Shown: positions 1-11,512, numbered from the stretch's first letter. The stretch is DNA of 64,000 nt from Pseudo-nitzschia pungens (GCA_037355855.1 CM074758.1:5367001-5431000), one strand, 5' to 3'. Notes: generated from the letters alone by a model not told the origin. A program made the numbers and translations.

Positions 1-2
1 AA

Positions 3-740
3 GCTGCCCACAGGGAGTTTAACTATGCCTCCATAGTTGGACAGTTGAATTACTTAGCAGGACACTCTCGATGCGACATAGCCATGGCAACGTCACAGGT
101 TGCGCGTTATGTCCATTCTCCAAAACAGTCTCACGAGCTAGCGCTTATACAGATTGGTCGATACTTGAAGGGAACACTGGACAAAGGGTTGATTCTCAAG
201 CCAAGGGTAACTGGATCACTTGATCTAGATATTTATGTGGATGCAGCGTTTGCCTGTGGCTGGGGAACTGAAGACTGCACTAACCCCGAGTCAGTAAAGT
301 CCCGAACCGGATACATTATAGAGATTGCCGGATGTCCAGTCCTGTGGATATCAAAGCTGCAGTCGACTATAGCAACCAGCACAATGGAATCAGAGTACAC
401 GGCACTCTCAATGGCCCTGCGAGCAGCAATACCAATGCTTGAAGTATTCAAGTCAGTTCTCAAAGGGCTCCAATACAGCAACACGCAAAAGATCACCTTT
501 AAGGCAACTGTCCACGAGGACAACCAGGGTGCACTCATACTGGCAAAGCTAGAGCCAGGTAGGCACACGGTGAGATCGAAGTTCTATGCCCTTCGGCTAC
601 ACTGGTTTCGATCCTGGATTAAGGCCAGATCAATTCACTTGGAATTTATTGAAACAGCAAAGCAGAAGGCAGACTTCCTAACGAAACCCTTATCACCGAG
701 ACAATTGGAGAGCAATCGCAAGCTGTCAATGGGATGGTAG
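3..740 (+). CDS. Ty1/copia polyprotein, C-terminal end of RT and RNase H (5' truncated by window)
   Basis: The frame is open from base 3, the window edge, to the TAG at 738-740, so this is the 3' part of a longer ORF. It begins with the copia signature IVGQLNYLAG that closes the reverse-transcriptase module. The RNase H module follows, with YVDAAFA, SRTGYII and the TMESEYTAL motif, then HEDNQGALILA, and the typical C-terminal motifs RSKFYALRLHWFR and ADFLTKPL. In the family this enzyme removes RNA from the RNA/DNA hybrid during reverse transcription. There is no frameshift or internal stop, so the copy could be intact. Gag, protease, integrase and the 5' LTR lie outside the window. Confidence 0.93.
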   Translation, partial: AAHREFNYASIVGQLNYLAGHSRCDIAMATSQVARYVHSPKQSHELALIQIGRYLKGTLDKGLILKPRVTGSLDLDIYVDAAFACGWGTEDCTNPESVKSRTGYIIEIAGCPVLWISKLQSTIATSTMESEYTALSMALRAAIPMLEVFKSVLKGLQYSNTQKITFKATVHEDNQGALILAKLEPGRHTVRSKFYALRLHWFRSWIKARSIHLEFIETAKQKADFLTKPLSPRQLESNRKLSMGW

Positions 741-2476
741 TAAAGCCCAAGGGAGCAGCAGCGATTGCGAGGGAGAATCGACCGAACCGTGATTGAAAGA
801 ACATTCCAAACGGGAATGAAACAGTTGAAGTGAAATTAGCATATCTTAGAAGTACATGTGAAAGAAGAAGAAGATTTTAGTAAAAGAGAGAACCCCAGAT
901 GGATCGACTCAATGTTATAATTTAAAGAAAACTCTTTGTTATCAACCTAATTCCCTCACGCAGTAGTCGAATCTACTGAAATTCTCCGTTGGGGGGAGAA
1001 CTTCGGAGAGTAACTTTGTATTCTAGAGCAATCATTGCAATTACTTAGAACTAAAAATAATAATACTGACAAAGAAAGTAGTAATAAATAGACGACAATC
1101 GCCATGGGATTCCCTGTCGTATTGGAAATTGAAAGGAATAAGCATCAACGTCCAGCACACTGGACGTCTAAACTGACCGATGAATTTGTGGAGCAAGAGC
1201 TCGATACGGAGCTTTCCGGACTCGCATTCCAACTCCTTTGAATCGGGGTAGTTAGGCGATTTGATGATTCAATGGATAATGGAATGATGCTACACGGAGA
1301 TAATGAAAACGGATTATGGAAGAATGGAAGACGAAAGAATAGACGGAACGATTTAACGGAGAAATGAATCAACGAGCAGACAATGGAATGATTTATGGAA
1401 TACGGGTTAAATGATTGAACGGTCGGTACGCAATGCTGAGTTTAAACGACACCCGGTTGATCAATCGAATGACAATACAACGAAGGAATGAAGAAAGATC
1501 AATGCGACGGAGTATGTTTCGATCGCATGGAAGAAAAATGACTGACAGTATGGAAAACGGAGTAATTGAACGGTGGATATATCGGATCAAAATGCGGAGG
1601 AGTAGCATGATGTATCGATTGTAACGAGGATCGGTCGTGATTGCATGGATCGGTCGTAACATGATGATGAAGCGATTTGATTGTATGAAAGATTGATTGT
1701 AACATGGAGTGATGTGATTGTACGAAGAAAGACAACAATTAAAATGAATTGATTGATACTAGTATTAAAGAGACAAGAATAATACGAAATGAGTGTGCGA
1801 GTGATGGATGAGACAAAGATCACTCGATTGGCAACAGGAAGGAAAGGACGGAAAGATTACAAAAGGAAAGGAATTTTACAAAGAGTTTGAGAGTTGAATG
1901 AATACAAAGATTGAAACAGAAGATGTAACGATATCCAATGGATTGGTCGCGAAACGTCAAGAAGGATTTGATCAACGGAAGTGCGATTCAAGAAGAAAGT
2001 GTGATTCAAAAGTCTTTGAAGCAGGGTAATCTTAATCTTAGTGTGTTTGGACGTGATATTCGGACATTCGATATGCACGAATGATATGCTTCGTAAGACC
2101 ATTGAATAAGACTATTGAATATGGACCGGGAATGAGAATGAGAATGACCGGGACTAGAGACATACCAGATTTGCGTAAGATTACCGAATTCATCCCCGTT
2201 TTGGTTTTTTACCGGATTAGCGTACAATACCAATCAAAGAATTCCAACTCGAAATACCCTATCTGCGTTCCCTTCGACTTCGATTGTCGTATCTGCGTTC
2301 CAGGCTCCTTGTGCCGAGTGCTTTGTATTTGTATTTGTATTTGTCTTTGTCGAGCATCGTGTTGTGATCGTGATTATGGTTGTCCTTGCGGTTGTCCAAA
2401 ACAAACAAGGATTGATGATATGATAATATTATATTATATGTTGTATGCTGTCGATTCATTCATTCCTCCATCGAAT
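741..2476. other. Downstream flank of the copia ORF; no gene seen
   Basis: The 3' LTR of the copia element should lie in roughly the first 300 bases. A purine-rich stretch at 822-875 could hold the polypurine tract, but without the 5' LTR no boundary can be set. From about 1250 to 1900 the DNA is full of degenerate ATGGAATGAT / GATTGAT-like motifs. The ORFs there are short, overlap on both strands and have no recognisable domains. I see no gene before the stop of the next gene at 2477. Confidence 0.4.
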
Positions 2477-4520
2477 CTACGGAATCTCGACGAGATATTC
2501 GTGCCCATAGCTCGTGGTGGAATCCACAAAGGGCAGAGTGTTGTATTGCTCAGAAAAATCACGAGGACTGTATTGCTGCGACTTGAATTCGTCCGTGATG
2601 AGTCCCCATCGCATCATTGCTTCCGCAACAAAACTGGCGCAATAAAACGTTTTTCCCTCATCTTCCTTCGGCAAATCGGCACCCGTGAGACCAAGGAGGT
2701 AAAGCGGAATCATTCCCCAGTCCTTGGCGTATTCGATGCCATGGGTTTCTTCGACGAATTTGTAGAGGGATTGGAGCATTTTTTTCTCTTCTTCCTCGCT
2801 TTTCTTTTCGCGAGTCAGACGGCGGAAGGCAAGGCAACCCGGGTCGTCTCTTCCGGTAACCCATTCCTCCTGTTTTGACGTGCGCGTATCGTGTTCGAGT
2901 TAGATGAAGAAAATAACCAAAAAAAAAAAGTAACCGATACAATAACAAAGCTAAGCTTTGAAGGTTTGTTTGTCGAGCGGGACTTACCTTCCACTCTGTC
3001 ATGTAGTGACCAATATCGTTTACTTGAATGCCACCGATTCTCTTCTTGGAGATCAGGTCAAAGTATTCACTCGCGCCAGCTTGCAACATTACGAGGTTTC
3101 CATCGAGAAAGTCGGGCTCTCGAACGCACATGATTGCGTGAGAATAAGGAGATTGGGTAAATGTTCGAATTTGATAAGATCCTCTCGCCACTCCGGAGGC
3201 GAGGATCAAGTCACCGGTCTGGGCCGTGGCGAGAATTTCGTCCATGGTTATGGACGGCATCTTGTCCTTGGGCGGGGGAACGACGCTCCACCACATGGGT
3301 ATGGGCAGTTGGCCTTGGGGGTTTCGGTTTCGTTTTCGTTTTCGTTTTGGTCCGGTGAAAAACAGTCGGGTGGTGGTGAGAAACAACAACGTCGAAACGA
3401 AACGAAACGAATCGCTATGCCATGCTACGCTACTCTACTCGTGCTACTATACTATACTATACCATTCTCTCACCTACGCCTCCCAATCCGGACAAGACCT
3501 GCGGCTTCATTTCGTTGCCCTCGGCGTCAACGAGCAGGGGCGTTGCCTTGCGAAGCAGGTACATCCGGTTGAAGTCATCCACCCAATGCTGTTGGGCCTT
3601 GCAAACTTGTTGCAATTTCGCCGTTGCCATTGCCTCCACGACGGAGGTCAGTTTTCCCGCGATTATCGAAGTGACCCGTCCCTTCAGCAACGGAGCGAGG
3701 ACATCGAAGAGCCAGCTGCCCTCGAGGTCGGTCTCGAGGTTTCCGATCGAGAACTTCGATTCGTCCTCGACAACGGTCAGCGTTGGCTCGTACAGTTCGG
3801 GAAAGTCGAGCTCCAAAACAAAATCCAGAGAAATATCGGAGAAGGTAACCGTTAGTTCTCTGTCCATCTTCGTAACGTCCTTCTCTCGGAAGAGCACCTT
3901 CACCGTGCCCTCTCGGTCGTAGTCTTCTGTAGCTGCGCGGCGAGACGAATGAACGAGAACAATCATTAATTATTCGTGAGTGAGTGAGTTCGAACGAGCA
4001 CGATGCAAGATGCAGAACAATCAAGAAAAAACAAACTCTGCGGAAATGCAAATGCGCGAATGCTATAGTCTATAGTCTTACATAGCTGGAGCGAATCGAT
4101 GTGGAAGGACATTCCAACTCTGAATTCTCTAAAGTCGACGGTGGGCTCGGAGGTCATTCTGATAGAATCAAATCCCGTGATGACGGCATCGTTGAATGTC
4201 AATTCCAAATCCACATCTTTGTTCTTGATCGGCACGGAGATCGTGCCGGCATTGAACGGATCGAGAGGGGGGATCTTGTATTCCGGAAGATCAAGCCCGT
4301 GCTTCACAACCGCATGAAACTTTTCCGCCGCCTCGGTGAGCACTTCTTCGAGGGTGTGTATCTCGTAGGGACTCGGGTCTACATTGGGAGCAACGGTTTC
4401 GCAGAGACGAGAGGACGAGGGCAACACGACGGTGCTACGAGTCGGGGGAGTGGAAGGCGCAAAGGCAGACGCGACACCTGCCGTGGCTGCTAGCGCAACC
4501 AGCCTCATGAAAAGCACCAT
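2477..4520 (-). CDS. Predicted plastid-targeted TULIP (takeout/JHBP-like) plus NlpC/P60-like fusion protein, four exons
   Basis: Proposed exons are 4520-4082, 3932-3474, 3313-2988 and 2869-2477 (1617 nt, 538 aa). The introns are 149, 160 and 118 bp, with GTAAGA, GTGAGA and GTAAGT donors, and all phases agree. The N-terminus (MVLFMRLVALAATAG...) is a signal peptide followed by ASAFAP, the diatom bipartite plastid presequence motif. Residues about 50-290 resemble takeout/juvenile-hormone-binding TULIP domains: an LPEYKIPPLDPF motif, then alternating beta strands and a late helical segment. Such domains bind lipids in a hydrophobic tube. Residues about 320-538 look like a permuted NlpC/P60 (YiiX-type) papain fold: TGDLILASG, SPYSHAIMCV (His) and FYCASFVAEAM (nucleophile Cys). 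The weakest join is intron 2, whose acceptor has a poor pyrimidine tract. If it is wrong, there are two adjacent genes, ending at 3457 and starting near MWWSVVPPP at about 3290. Confidence 0.72.
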
Positions 4521-5471
4521 GGTGATATCTTTTGCCTTGGCTTGGTGAGAGAAGAAGGAGAGATTATTTATTTGTGACCGCTGGTGGTAATTACGAAAGC
4601 ATATCTTTTCGTAATACGACGTATCATGTGCGTTATTATGAAGAGAAATTGCAAAAAATACAATAAGTATTTTGGATCAGAACTACAAAGCGATCTTTTC
4701 GGTTTCAACAAACAATAGTAATATTCCCGAAATAACGCGCTCGCCATCCAATCACAATCGACGACGGTGGATCTACAATAGCCCTTAATTGCAGATTTAC
4801 CATGATACTACGGCTTTTGACGTAGCGAATACTCTAGTAGTAAACCTTACGGAACTCGTACGTACTGTTTTTTGTTTCTGTACTAAGCTTACTAGCTCCG
4901 GTCAAAACGGGGCAATACGATGAACATTTTTGCACGTGCGACGATCGATTTTCAACCAATTCATATGACGATTCTTTTTGGGTGGAACTCTCCTCACCAA
5001 CAAACTCCATGCGCCTGGTTAGACACTATTACGGTAGATAGTAAATGGCTGATCGTATTGGTCTATCTTTCATTGGGACTCAAAGAAGAAGTTACTAGCT
5101 TTTACTGCTCTGCTGGAAGGTAGAAATGTGATTTTACTGGTTGAAAGAAGAACAACAACAAGAAGCAAGGCTTCCACCGCCGGTCATTTGAACCTCTGGA
5201 AAGTTTGCCCAGCAAGCTAGTAAGACAATAACAAAATCCTTTTCTGAATGTACTATAATTAGTAGTAGTGTGAACCAGAAGAGTGTTCTTGGTGACAATA
5301 CTTGTCTTCCAAATTGAGCCACTTTTTGCTCAACTGACACTGAAAACAGTGTGATAGTGGTAGTGGTAGTAGTAGTAGTAATTTGATTTTGTGTGTGTTT
5401 TTCTAACAGTGATTTTGATGCACACCTATTTAAAGTTCTGGTGGGTAGTAGTAGTACAAATTATACACCTT
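4521..5471. other. Intergenic, 5' side of the TULIP-NlpC gene
   Basis: This stretch is AT-rich with no convincing ORF. It should contain the promoter of the divergently placed minus-strand gene, but I recognise no element. A TAG/GTG trinucleotide run lies at about 5350-5385. The last two bases, TT, are the left target-site duplication of element 1. Confidence 0.4.
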
Positions 5472-5495
5472 CGTCCGAAAACTGGTTCGCGACCC
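5472..5495 (+). repeat. Element 1 left terminal inverted repeat
   Basis: This 24-bp sequence begins CGTCCGAAAACTGGTTCGCG. It matches the inverse of 20900-20923 and both ends of element 2. It is preceded by TT, the 2-bp target duplication. Confidence 0.92.
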
Positions 5496-6075
5496 CTCCC
5501 AAGAATTTATTTAGGGGGGTCGCGATTTCTCCCTGGCTCATTTTGACGTAGCTCCATTCGTAGCTCTCTCCCGATTTGCAACCCCCAATCGCGACCCAGT
5601 AACTACCTCAATTACGAGAAAAAAAAATAAAAAAAATAAAATTCAAACTCGACCCGATTTTTTTTAAGACTCGAATTTTTTCTTCAGTCACTTAATCAAA
5701 TTAATCAACATTTTAAAAAAAAAATATTTGTTTTCTCAAAATAATCCACCGCTTCCCCCAATTTTTTTTTTAATCTGACTCATTATTACCGACCCTACCA
5801 ACATTATATAATATGAGACTGTTGCAGAAATTCACTCCCAAAAATTGATTTCTCATCCCGACCCGAAGTATTTCCCATCACACCCCTCAAGAAATTCATC
5901 ACCAAAATCACAATTATTACCCGAATTACAGGAATCGCGACCCCCATGAAAAAAAATTTTGAAACACTATGATGCAAAATATAAGTCTTTCTTTTGATAA
6001 ATATTGATACTACTATAATAATTGTTTATTCTCTGTTCAGTTTTCTCACACACTCACACACAAATTTTGGTTCGA
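5496..6075. promoter_or_regulatory. Element 1 left subterminal region
   Basis: About 600 bp from the tip to just before the first gene is conserved, inverted, in element 2 at 55885-56347. Element 1 carries an extra stretch of about 80 bp. The region contains repeated TCGCGA/GTCGCGA motifs near the tip and again at about 5935. Such subterminal motifs are the known transposase-binding sites of CACTA elements; that role here is inferred. The inner part is A/T-rich and may hold the 3' end of the 6089-7746 transcript. Confidence 0.6.
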
Positions 6076-6088
6076 TCTCTAACAATTT

Positions 6089-7746
6089 TTAAAGACTGGC
6101 CAACGCGATCTCGTTACTGCCAGTAAAGTCCTCCTCATCTTCATTTACATCTAGCAAAGCTTGTAGCTCCGGACTAATGTATTCAGTAACTTCTTCCTCC
6201 TGCACCCAGTCCTCATCGCACGGACTGTTGTTGTTGTCATCGTTTTCACTCTCGCGATGGAGCCTCTCTCTCAATCTTTCCTCAAACTCTCTACCCGTTC
6301 TCGGATCTTTCCTCAGCACATCAATCTCCCTGCACAAGTTATTGAACAGTGCTAGACCTTCCTTCGACCATGATTGCTCCTCTCCACTGTATTGGTCACA
6401 AAATTTCTTTTTCTTCCTCCTTCTCACAATCCTTGCTCCGCCGTTCCTCTTTTGCTCAACATGATTCACCCAAACATCATACTCATTATGAATCATCATC
6501 AATGCAAATGCTTCATCGCTTTCTGTGAATATTTCACTCAGCAAACATGTCGTCTTTTTGCATCTGTAGCCCCTCTCTAATGGAGAGATGCTTGATAGAA
6601 TCCGAGTCACAAAGTAATAAAAATCATCATTTTCACTGTTGTTGTCATACCTTCTGTACCCTGGGTTGAGTCCCAGCTTCTTTCTAGTACTAGTTCCACT
6701 ACTACTAGTACTCTCCCGCATCACAATCTCCACTTTACCTGGAAAGGAATCTGGCACAATGCCTTCACGATCGCGTGTGTCCTCTAGTACGACGCGTACA
6801 CAGCAGTAGAAAGTGTTAGAGTAGCAGGGGAGGATATAGTACCATCAATCTCAACCAAGCAGTAATAGCAACCAATTTATTCACTTAGTAAGCACGTACC
6901 GAGAAAATGTTTTCTAGCCAAAGTTTGAGCATTGTGCCGCAGCGTGGAAAGACCCTTGTACACCAACCTTCTGTTAAACCCATAAAAAATTTCAAATGAA
7001 ATACCATGGGGTGGAACCACAGCTCGGGACGCAATCGCTTTCTTCAAAATTTTTTTGACCTTACTCTCATCCATGATAAACTTCAATTCACGAAACCAAC
7101 TATTTCTTATGTGCCGTGTCAACTGTGCTTCCAAACCCGCGTCTTTTTGATGTTTCTTAAGTGTATCCGATTGCGCCTTAGTTATCTCCAATTTTGCTTC
7201 ACTTACGGTTCGTACCATCTGTGGCTTTGGCTTCTTCCCTGTTGTAGTTGCCTCCAGCGTGGGCTCTTCTTTTTTTGTATCCTTCTGCAGTGTTGTCATA
7301 TCCCTCTCTAAAGAAGCTACTTTCTGCTGGCTCTCTTTTAGCTGTTGTAGCAATGCTTCGTATGTGGGTCTTGGTGTTGTTTTGGTACCGGTCGTAATCG
7401 GTCTTGGTGTAACAACACCCGGGGCGGCGGGGGGTTTGTTGTTTGGTGGTGTGGTACCAACGAAAACCGCGGTCGGGTTGTTCTTGGTTCTTTTATTTTT
7501 TTCATCAGCACCACCTGAGGTGGGTGGTAGTTTTCGACTTGTCTTTGGGTTCGATTTCGTATGGGTAATACTAGCAGTAGTATCCTCACCTGTATTAGCA
7601 TTGGATACAATTTTTCCACTTCGATTCTTTCTTGGTGCATTGCAATCTGCTTTCTTTTCTATTTGCTGATACTCATCATATACGGTAGGCATTTTTTCGG
7701 GCGTCGGAAGTAAAAAAAATACGAAGACAAAATTATGTGAAGCCAT
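6089..7746 (-). CDS. Element 1 accessory protein A, two exons, unknown function
   Basis: Exon 1 is 7746-6900 and exon 2 is 6783-6089 (1542 nt, 513 aa). They are separated by a 116-bp intron with a GTACGT donor and a CTAG acceptor, and the phases agree. A second ATG (MPTVYDEYQQIEKK, about 7692) is an alternative start. Residues about 30-150 are Thr/Pro/Lys-rich and low in complexity. Next comes a predicted helical stretch with LKESQQKVASLERDM (coiled-coil-like). A folded region with RHIRNSWFRELKFIMDE and EIFYGFNRRLVYKGL follows. The second exon has a basic patch RRRKKKKFC, then WSKEGLALFNNLCREI, and an acidic tail. I do not recognise the family. Its place inside the transposon suggests a DNA-binding or assembly partner of the transposase, by analogy with TnpA of CACTA elements; this is inference. 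Confidence 0.75.
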
Positions 7747-8470
7747 AAAATTGTGAACACAGTTTTTTCACTACTAACAAAAAACCTGTTAATCATTTTC
7801 CTCTCACCATCCCCGCAACTTGTAATGTCATACACTTCACTATGGAAATTGTAGGTGACGTGGCCAAATGTTTAAGAGGATTCCCACCCGCGCCATAATT
7901 TTTTTCTATCCACCTGTGCACATCTCTGTTCATTCTCTACTGTACCCATATTCACTACTGATTGCTGTATTGTTGGCTCTACTATTCCCCGCTGTACAGT
8001 AGGCAATAATTACTAATAGTACTACTACTACACAAGTATACCAGCAGCACCACCGGTTCAAGTATGAGTTGTACGAGGGATAGTACTGGCTGTGATAGAT
8101 TCACATATATAATGACAATATCCATAGCTATGACAAAAGGATCGTACAGTCTCTGTGGTACCCTTATGACCATAAGGGTCAGATGTGGTAGGATGGAGTC
8201 CTTCACAAGAATTATATTTTTCTTTGCCAATGGGCTAGATTACTATTTCTTTTGTCAGATTTTTCATCCTGCTTTATTCTATTTTATATTCTTGGACATA
8301 CCAGTAACCAAACAATCATCATTATCTTACATAGCCACTTGTGTATCCATGCATTTTTAACACTCTAAGACAAGAAAACATTGGTCAGTATGATGCCCGT
8401 TCCGGAAAAAAGCATATTTTGGGGTGGATTTTGGTCAACCGAGGATTTTTTTTACAAAGCAAGTGTCACA
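7747..8470. other. Element 1 spacer between gene A and the 181-bp satellite
   Basis: No credible ORF is present. A short TAC/TAG-rich stretch lies at about 8010-8045. The region must contain the promoter of gene A, but no specific motif stands out. Confidence 0.4.
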
Positions 8471-9085
8471 TCCAAAATATAAGTTGCAGCAACTTTATAC
8501 CCTTTTAGTATTCTAATAGATGCATATACTAACCATTATTCAGTTCAGAACACAAATAATCTAGGACAATTTCACCCATGCACAGGAAATATGCACATTC
8601 TGTGCTGTAATTTTGTGTACCCAGAATTTCTCTCAGAAATCAGAACTTACATCCGAAATATAATTGGTAGCAACTTTATACCCTTTTAGTATTCTAATTG
8701 ATGCATATACTGACCATTATTCACTGCGGAACACAAATAATCTAGGACAATTTCACCCATCCACAGGAAATATGCACACTCTGTGCTGTAGTTTTGTGTA
8801 CCCAGAATTTCTCTCAGAAATCAGAACTTACATCCGAAATATAATTGGTAGCAACTTTATACCCTTTTAGTATTCTAATTGATGCATATACTGACCATTA
8901 TTCAGTGCGGAACACAAATAATCTAGGACAATTTCACCCATGCACAGGAAATATGCACATTATGTGCTGTAATTTTGTGTACCCAGAATTTCTCTAAGAA
9001 ATCAGAACTTACATCCGAAATATAATTGGTAGCAACTTTATACCCTTTTAGTATTCTAATTGATGCATATACTGACCATTATTTA
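8471..9085. repeat. 181-bp tandem repeat, about 3.3 copies
   Basis: The landmark AACTTTATACCC recurs at 8491, 8672, 8853 and 9034, exactly 181 bp apart each time. The copies differ by only a few substitutions. It lies in element 1 just downstream of gene B, on the 3' side. Element 2 carries a repeat array of the same period at 53500-54720. Confidence 0.95.
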
Positions 9086-9235
9086 AAGTATTCAAAAAAA
9101 AGTATTCAAACATTGCGAATTATTCACAATTTATTAGATAAAATTACAAAATCACATTATACTATCTTTTATAATATTCCATTACACGCCCGTTGTCTTC
9201 CTTTTCTTGTTGGGTGTACCAAATTTTGCAGACTC

Positions 9236-11512
9236 CTACTTCTGTTGTGCCCTTGCTGGAGGCTTTCTCTCTGGCTTCGGTGGACCTGGTGGAGGATGCT
9301 TCTTCATATGAGGTGGAAGGTTTGACGTTGAGTTCTGTATCCTCTTCCCCTTTTTTTTCCTTTTCTTCTTTTTCACTCTGTCTTGTTCAGTCTCCTGTTC
9401 CTTGTTTTGAACACTATTACTGAGGCTTGCTACTTTCTTCTTCTCGTCCCCCCTTCTTTTCTGGTTGACGTTCTCGTGGGCGACTACAAAACAATTTTTC
9501 TTTCCTTCACGGACCGCACCATTCCCTTTCTTCTTGTAGCGTTGCTGCTCGCCCATCACAGCATTCACCGAGCGACGGAACAACCCTTTTTCTTCTGTTG
9601 TCATAGCTTTAGTCTCCTCCCGAACGATATCTTCCATCTGTTTCTCCGTCCACTTTTCTATTTCAGAGGGGGACACACTCTTGATGTCATCACGTTTGAA
9701 TTTCCCATTTGTTGCCGGCGCAGCATCACCGAAGTTCCTATCGAAATAATCTTCCACAGTTTGCGTGTGATATGGTCCTGTCTCTTTACATTCGTTCTCC
9801 TTAAACCAATTGCCAGCACTGATTAATTGATCACCAATTTGTTTTCTATATAGGTCAAATGCGGGATCGACAAGAAAGGTGAGTTTTGGTCCTTTCTTTC
9901 TCTGATAGTCCCAATCGGACTCAAAATTTGATTTAGCACTTGTTCTTGGAATGATGTCGTCGTAGGAACCCAAAAAGTTAATAAAGCCGGGACTTTTTTT
10001 TTGTTTATCCATATCTCCATAGGTGCTGCAAAACTGAAGTTCTTTTACGTTTTTTGCAACCGTTGTTAGTTTTCCTCTAACGCCTTTGTCTTTCATGTTC
10101 TTGGCATTTTTTGGCTGTGTACTTTGTTTGCGGCCGAGCCTGCGTTCAATCCGTACCTCGTCATTGTCATAGTCGATTTTTTTGTTTTTTTTTGGGTTTG
10201 TGGCTTCGTTCGCTTTAGGAACGTCGTCCTCCACAGCCCCGATGGCTTTGTTTTGGTTTGTGGCTTCGTTCGCTTTAGGCTCGTCGTCTTCCCCACCCCT
10301 GTCGTTGGCTTCGGCATCGTCGTCTTCGCTCGAATCATCGTCCTCGCTCAAAGAATTGTTGGTTTTTCGGTCATCGTTGCCCTTGGCCCCGACGGGAGGA
10401 TTACCTTTCTTTTCCTTTCGGTCCTTGTCTTCGTCATCGCTCGAATCGTCGTCTTCGCTTGAATCGTCGGCACCATGAGCCTCGAAAGAATTGTTGGTTT
10501 TGCGGTCGTCGTTGCCCTTGGCCCCGACGGGAGGATTAACTTTCTTTTCCTTTCGATCCTTGTCTTCGTCCTGGCTCGAATCGTCGTCTTCGCTTAAATC
10601 GTCGTCATTATCTTTCTTTTCGGTTCGGGCCTTGTCTTCTTCTTGGCTCGAATCGTCGACACCACTAGGACCGTCGTCTTTCCCACCCCCGATGTCTTTG
10701 TTTCGGTTTGTGTCTTCGTTCGCTTTAGGACCGTCGTCTTCCCCACCCCCATCTCTCGAATCGTCGTCATTATTTTCCTTTTCGTTTCGGTCCCTGTCTT
10801 CGTCCTCGCTGAAATCGTCGGCACCGCGAGCCCCGAACGAATTGTTGGTCTGGGCCGGAGGATGCCGAAGAACCTCCTGCAAAGTGATATTTGTTATCTC
10901 ACTTACCCAGTCTTGGTCATTGTCAGGATCGTCGGTTCCCTTAGCCCCGACGGAAGGATTAGTTTTATTTTTTGCGTTCTCTTCATTATCCGCCAAATCG
11001 TCGATTTCCTTAGCCCCGACGACAGGACTAATTTTATTTTGTTCATCATCTTCGCCTTCGTTATCTTTGGGATCGTCGGCTCCCTTAGCCCTGACGGGAG
11101 TAGGATTTGTTTGGGTTGTTTCGTCATTTTTCTCCCATGGGAAGTCAGGCATTCGCGGATGGGTGTCACGTTGCGATTCCCGGTCGTTGTCTTCATCCTC
11201 AGTGTCTTCATTCTCACTTTCCGAATCACTGTCTTCATTCTCACTTTCCGATTCTCCATCAGAAGATTCTTCAGTGTCGGTGGAATCTTGCTCAAGTTCC
11301 TCCTCATTCTCCGATACTGGTGGAGGTACATATTGGTCACGAGCAGGTACTGCTTCAGCACCATCATCACTGCTAGATGAATCCTCACGATAGTTTCGTT
11401 CGGGGGGTGAACGGGGTGATCTTCTCGGAGGATTTGTTCGTCGCCGTCTGGACCGATATGGATTTCCAGACCGACGAGATGGTGAATCTCTATTCCTTTT
11501 GTGCCTTGCCAT
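9236..11512 (-). CDS. Element 1 accessory protein B, long acidic repeat protein, unknown function
   Basis: A single exon of 758 aa starts at an ATG. The N-terminus (residues 1-40) is Arg/Ser-rich. Residues about 45-420 are extremely acidic and rich in Asp, Glu, Ser and Lys, with imperfect internal repeats that reuse units such as NPPVGAKGNDDRK and SSEDDDSSDDEDKDRKEKK. Residues about 455-640 look folded, with FINFLGSYDDIIPRTSAK, DWDYQRKKGPKLTFLVDPAF and TVEDYFDRNFGD. The C-terminus is strongly basic (KKKKRKKKGKR), then Pro-rich. The family is not recognised. The layout of an acidic disordered part, a folded core and a basic tail resembles nucleic-acid or chromatin-binding proteins, but this is only suggestive. 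No stops or frameshifts interrupt it, so the gene appears functional. Confidence 0.8.
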   Translation of the reverse strand: MARHKRNRDSPSRRSGNPYRSRRRRTNPPRRSPRSPPERNYREDSSSSDDGAEAVPARDQYVPPPVSENEEELEQDSTDTEESSDGESESENEDSDSESENEDTEDEDNDRESQRDTHPRMPDFPWEKNDETTQTNPTPVRAKGADDPKDNEGEDDEQNKISPVVGAKEIDDLADNEENAKNKTNPSVGAKGTDDPDNDQDWVSEITNITLQEVLRHPPAQTNNSFGARGADDFSEDEDRDRNEKENNDDDSRDGGGEDDGPKANEDTNRNKDIGGGKDDGPSGVDDSSQEEDKARTEKKDNDDDLSEDDDSSQDEDKDRKEKKVNPPVGAKGNDDRKTNNSFEAHGADDSSEDDDSSDDEDKDRKEKKGNPPVGAKGNDDRKTNNSLSEDDDSSEDDDAEANDRGGEDDEPKANEATNQNKAIGAVEDDVPKANEATNPKKNKKIDYDNDEVRIERRLGRKQSTQPKNAKNMKDKGVRGKLTTVAKNVKELQFCSTYGDMDKQKKSPGFINFLGSYDDIIPRTSAKSNFESDWDYQRKKGPKLTFLVDPAFDLYRKQIGDQLISAGNWFKENECKETGPYHTQTVEDYFDRNFGDAAPATNGKFKRDDIKSVSPSEIEKWTEKQMEDIVREETKAMTTEEKGLFRRSVNAVMGEQQRYKKKGNGAVREGKKNCFVVAHENVNQKRRGDEKKKVASLSNSVQNKEQETEQDRVKKKKRKKKGKRIQNSTSNLPPHMKKHPPPGPPKPERKPPARAQQK

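Noticed and set aside
2081..2878. 265-codon plus-strand ORF
   Set aside because: Its 3' half is antisense to the last exon of the TULIP-NlpC gene, and its start is low-complexity without domains.
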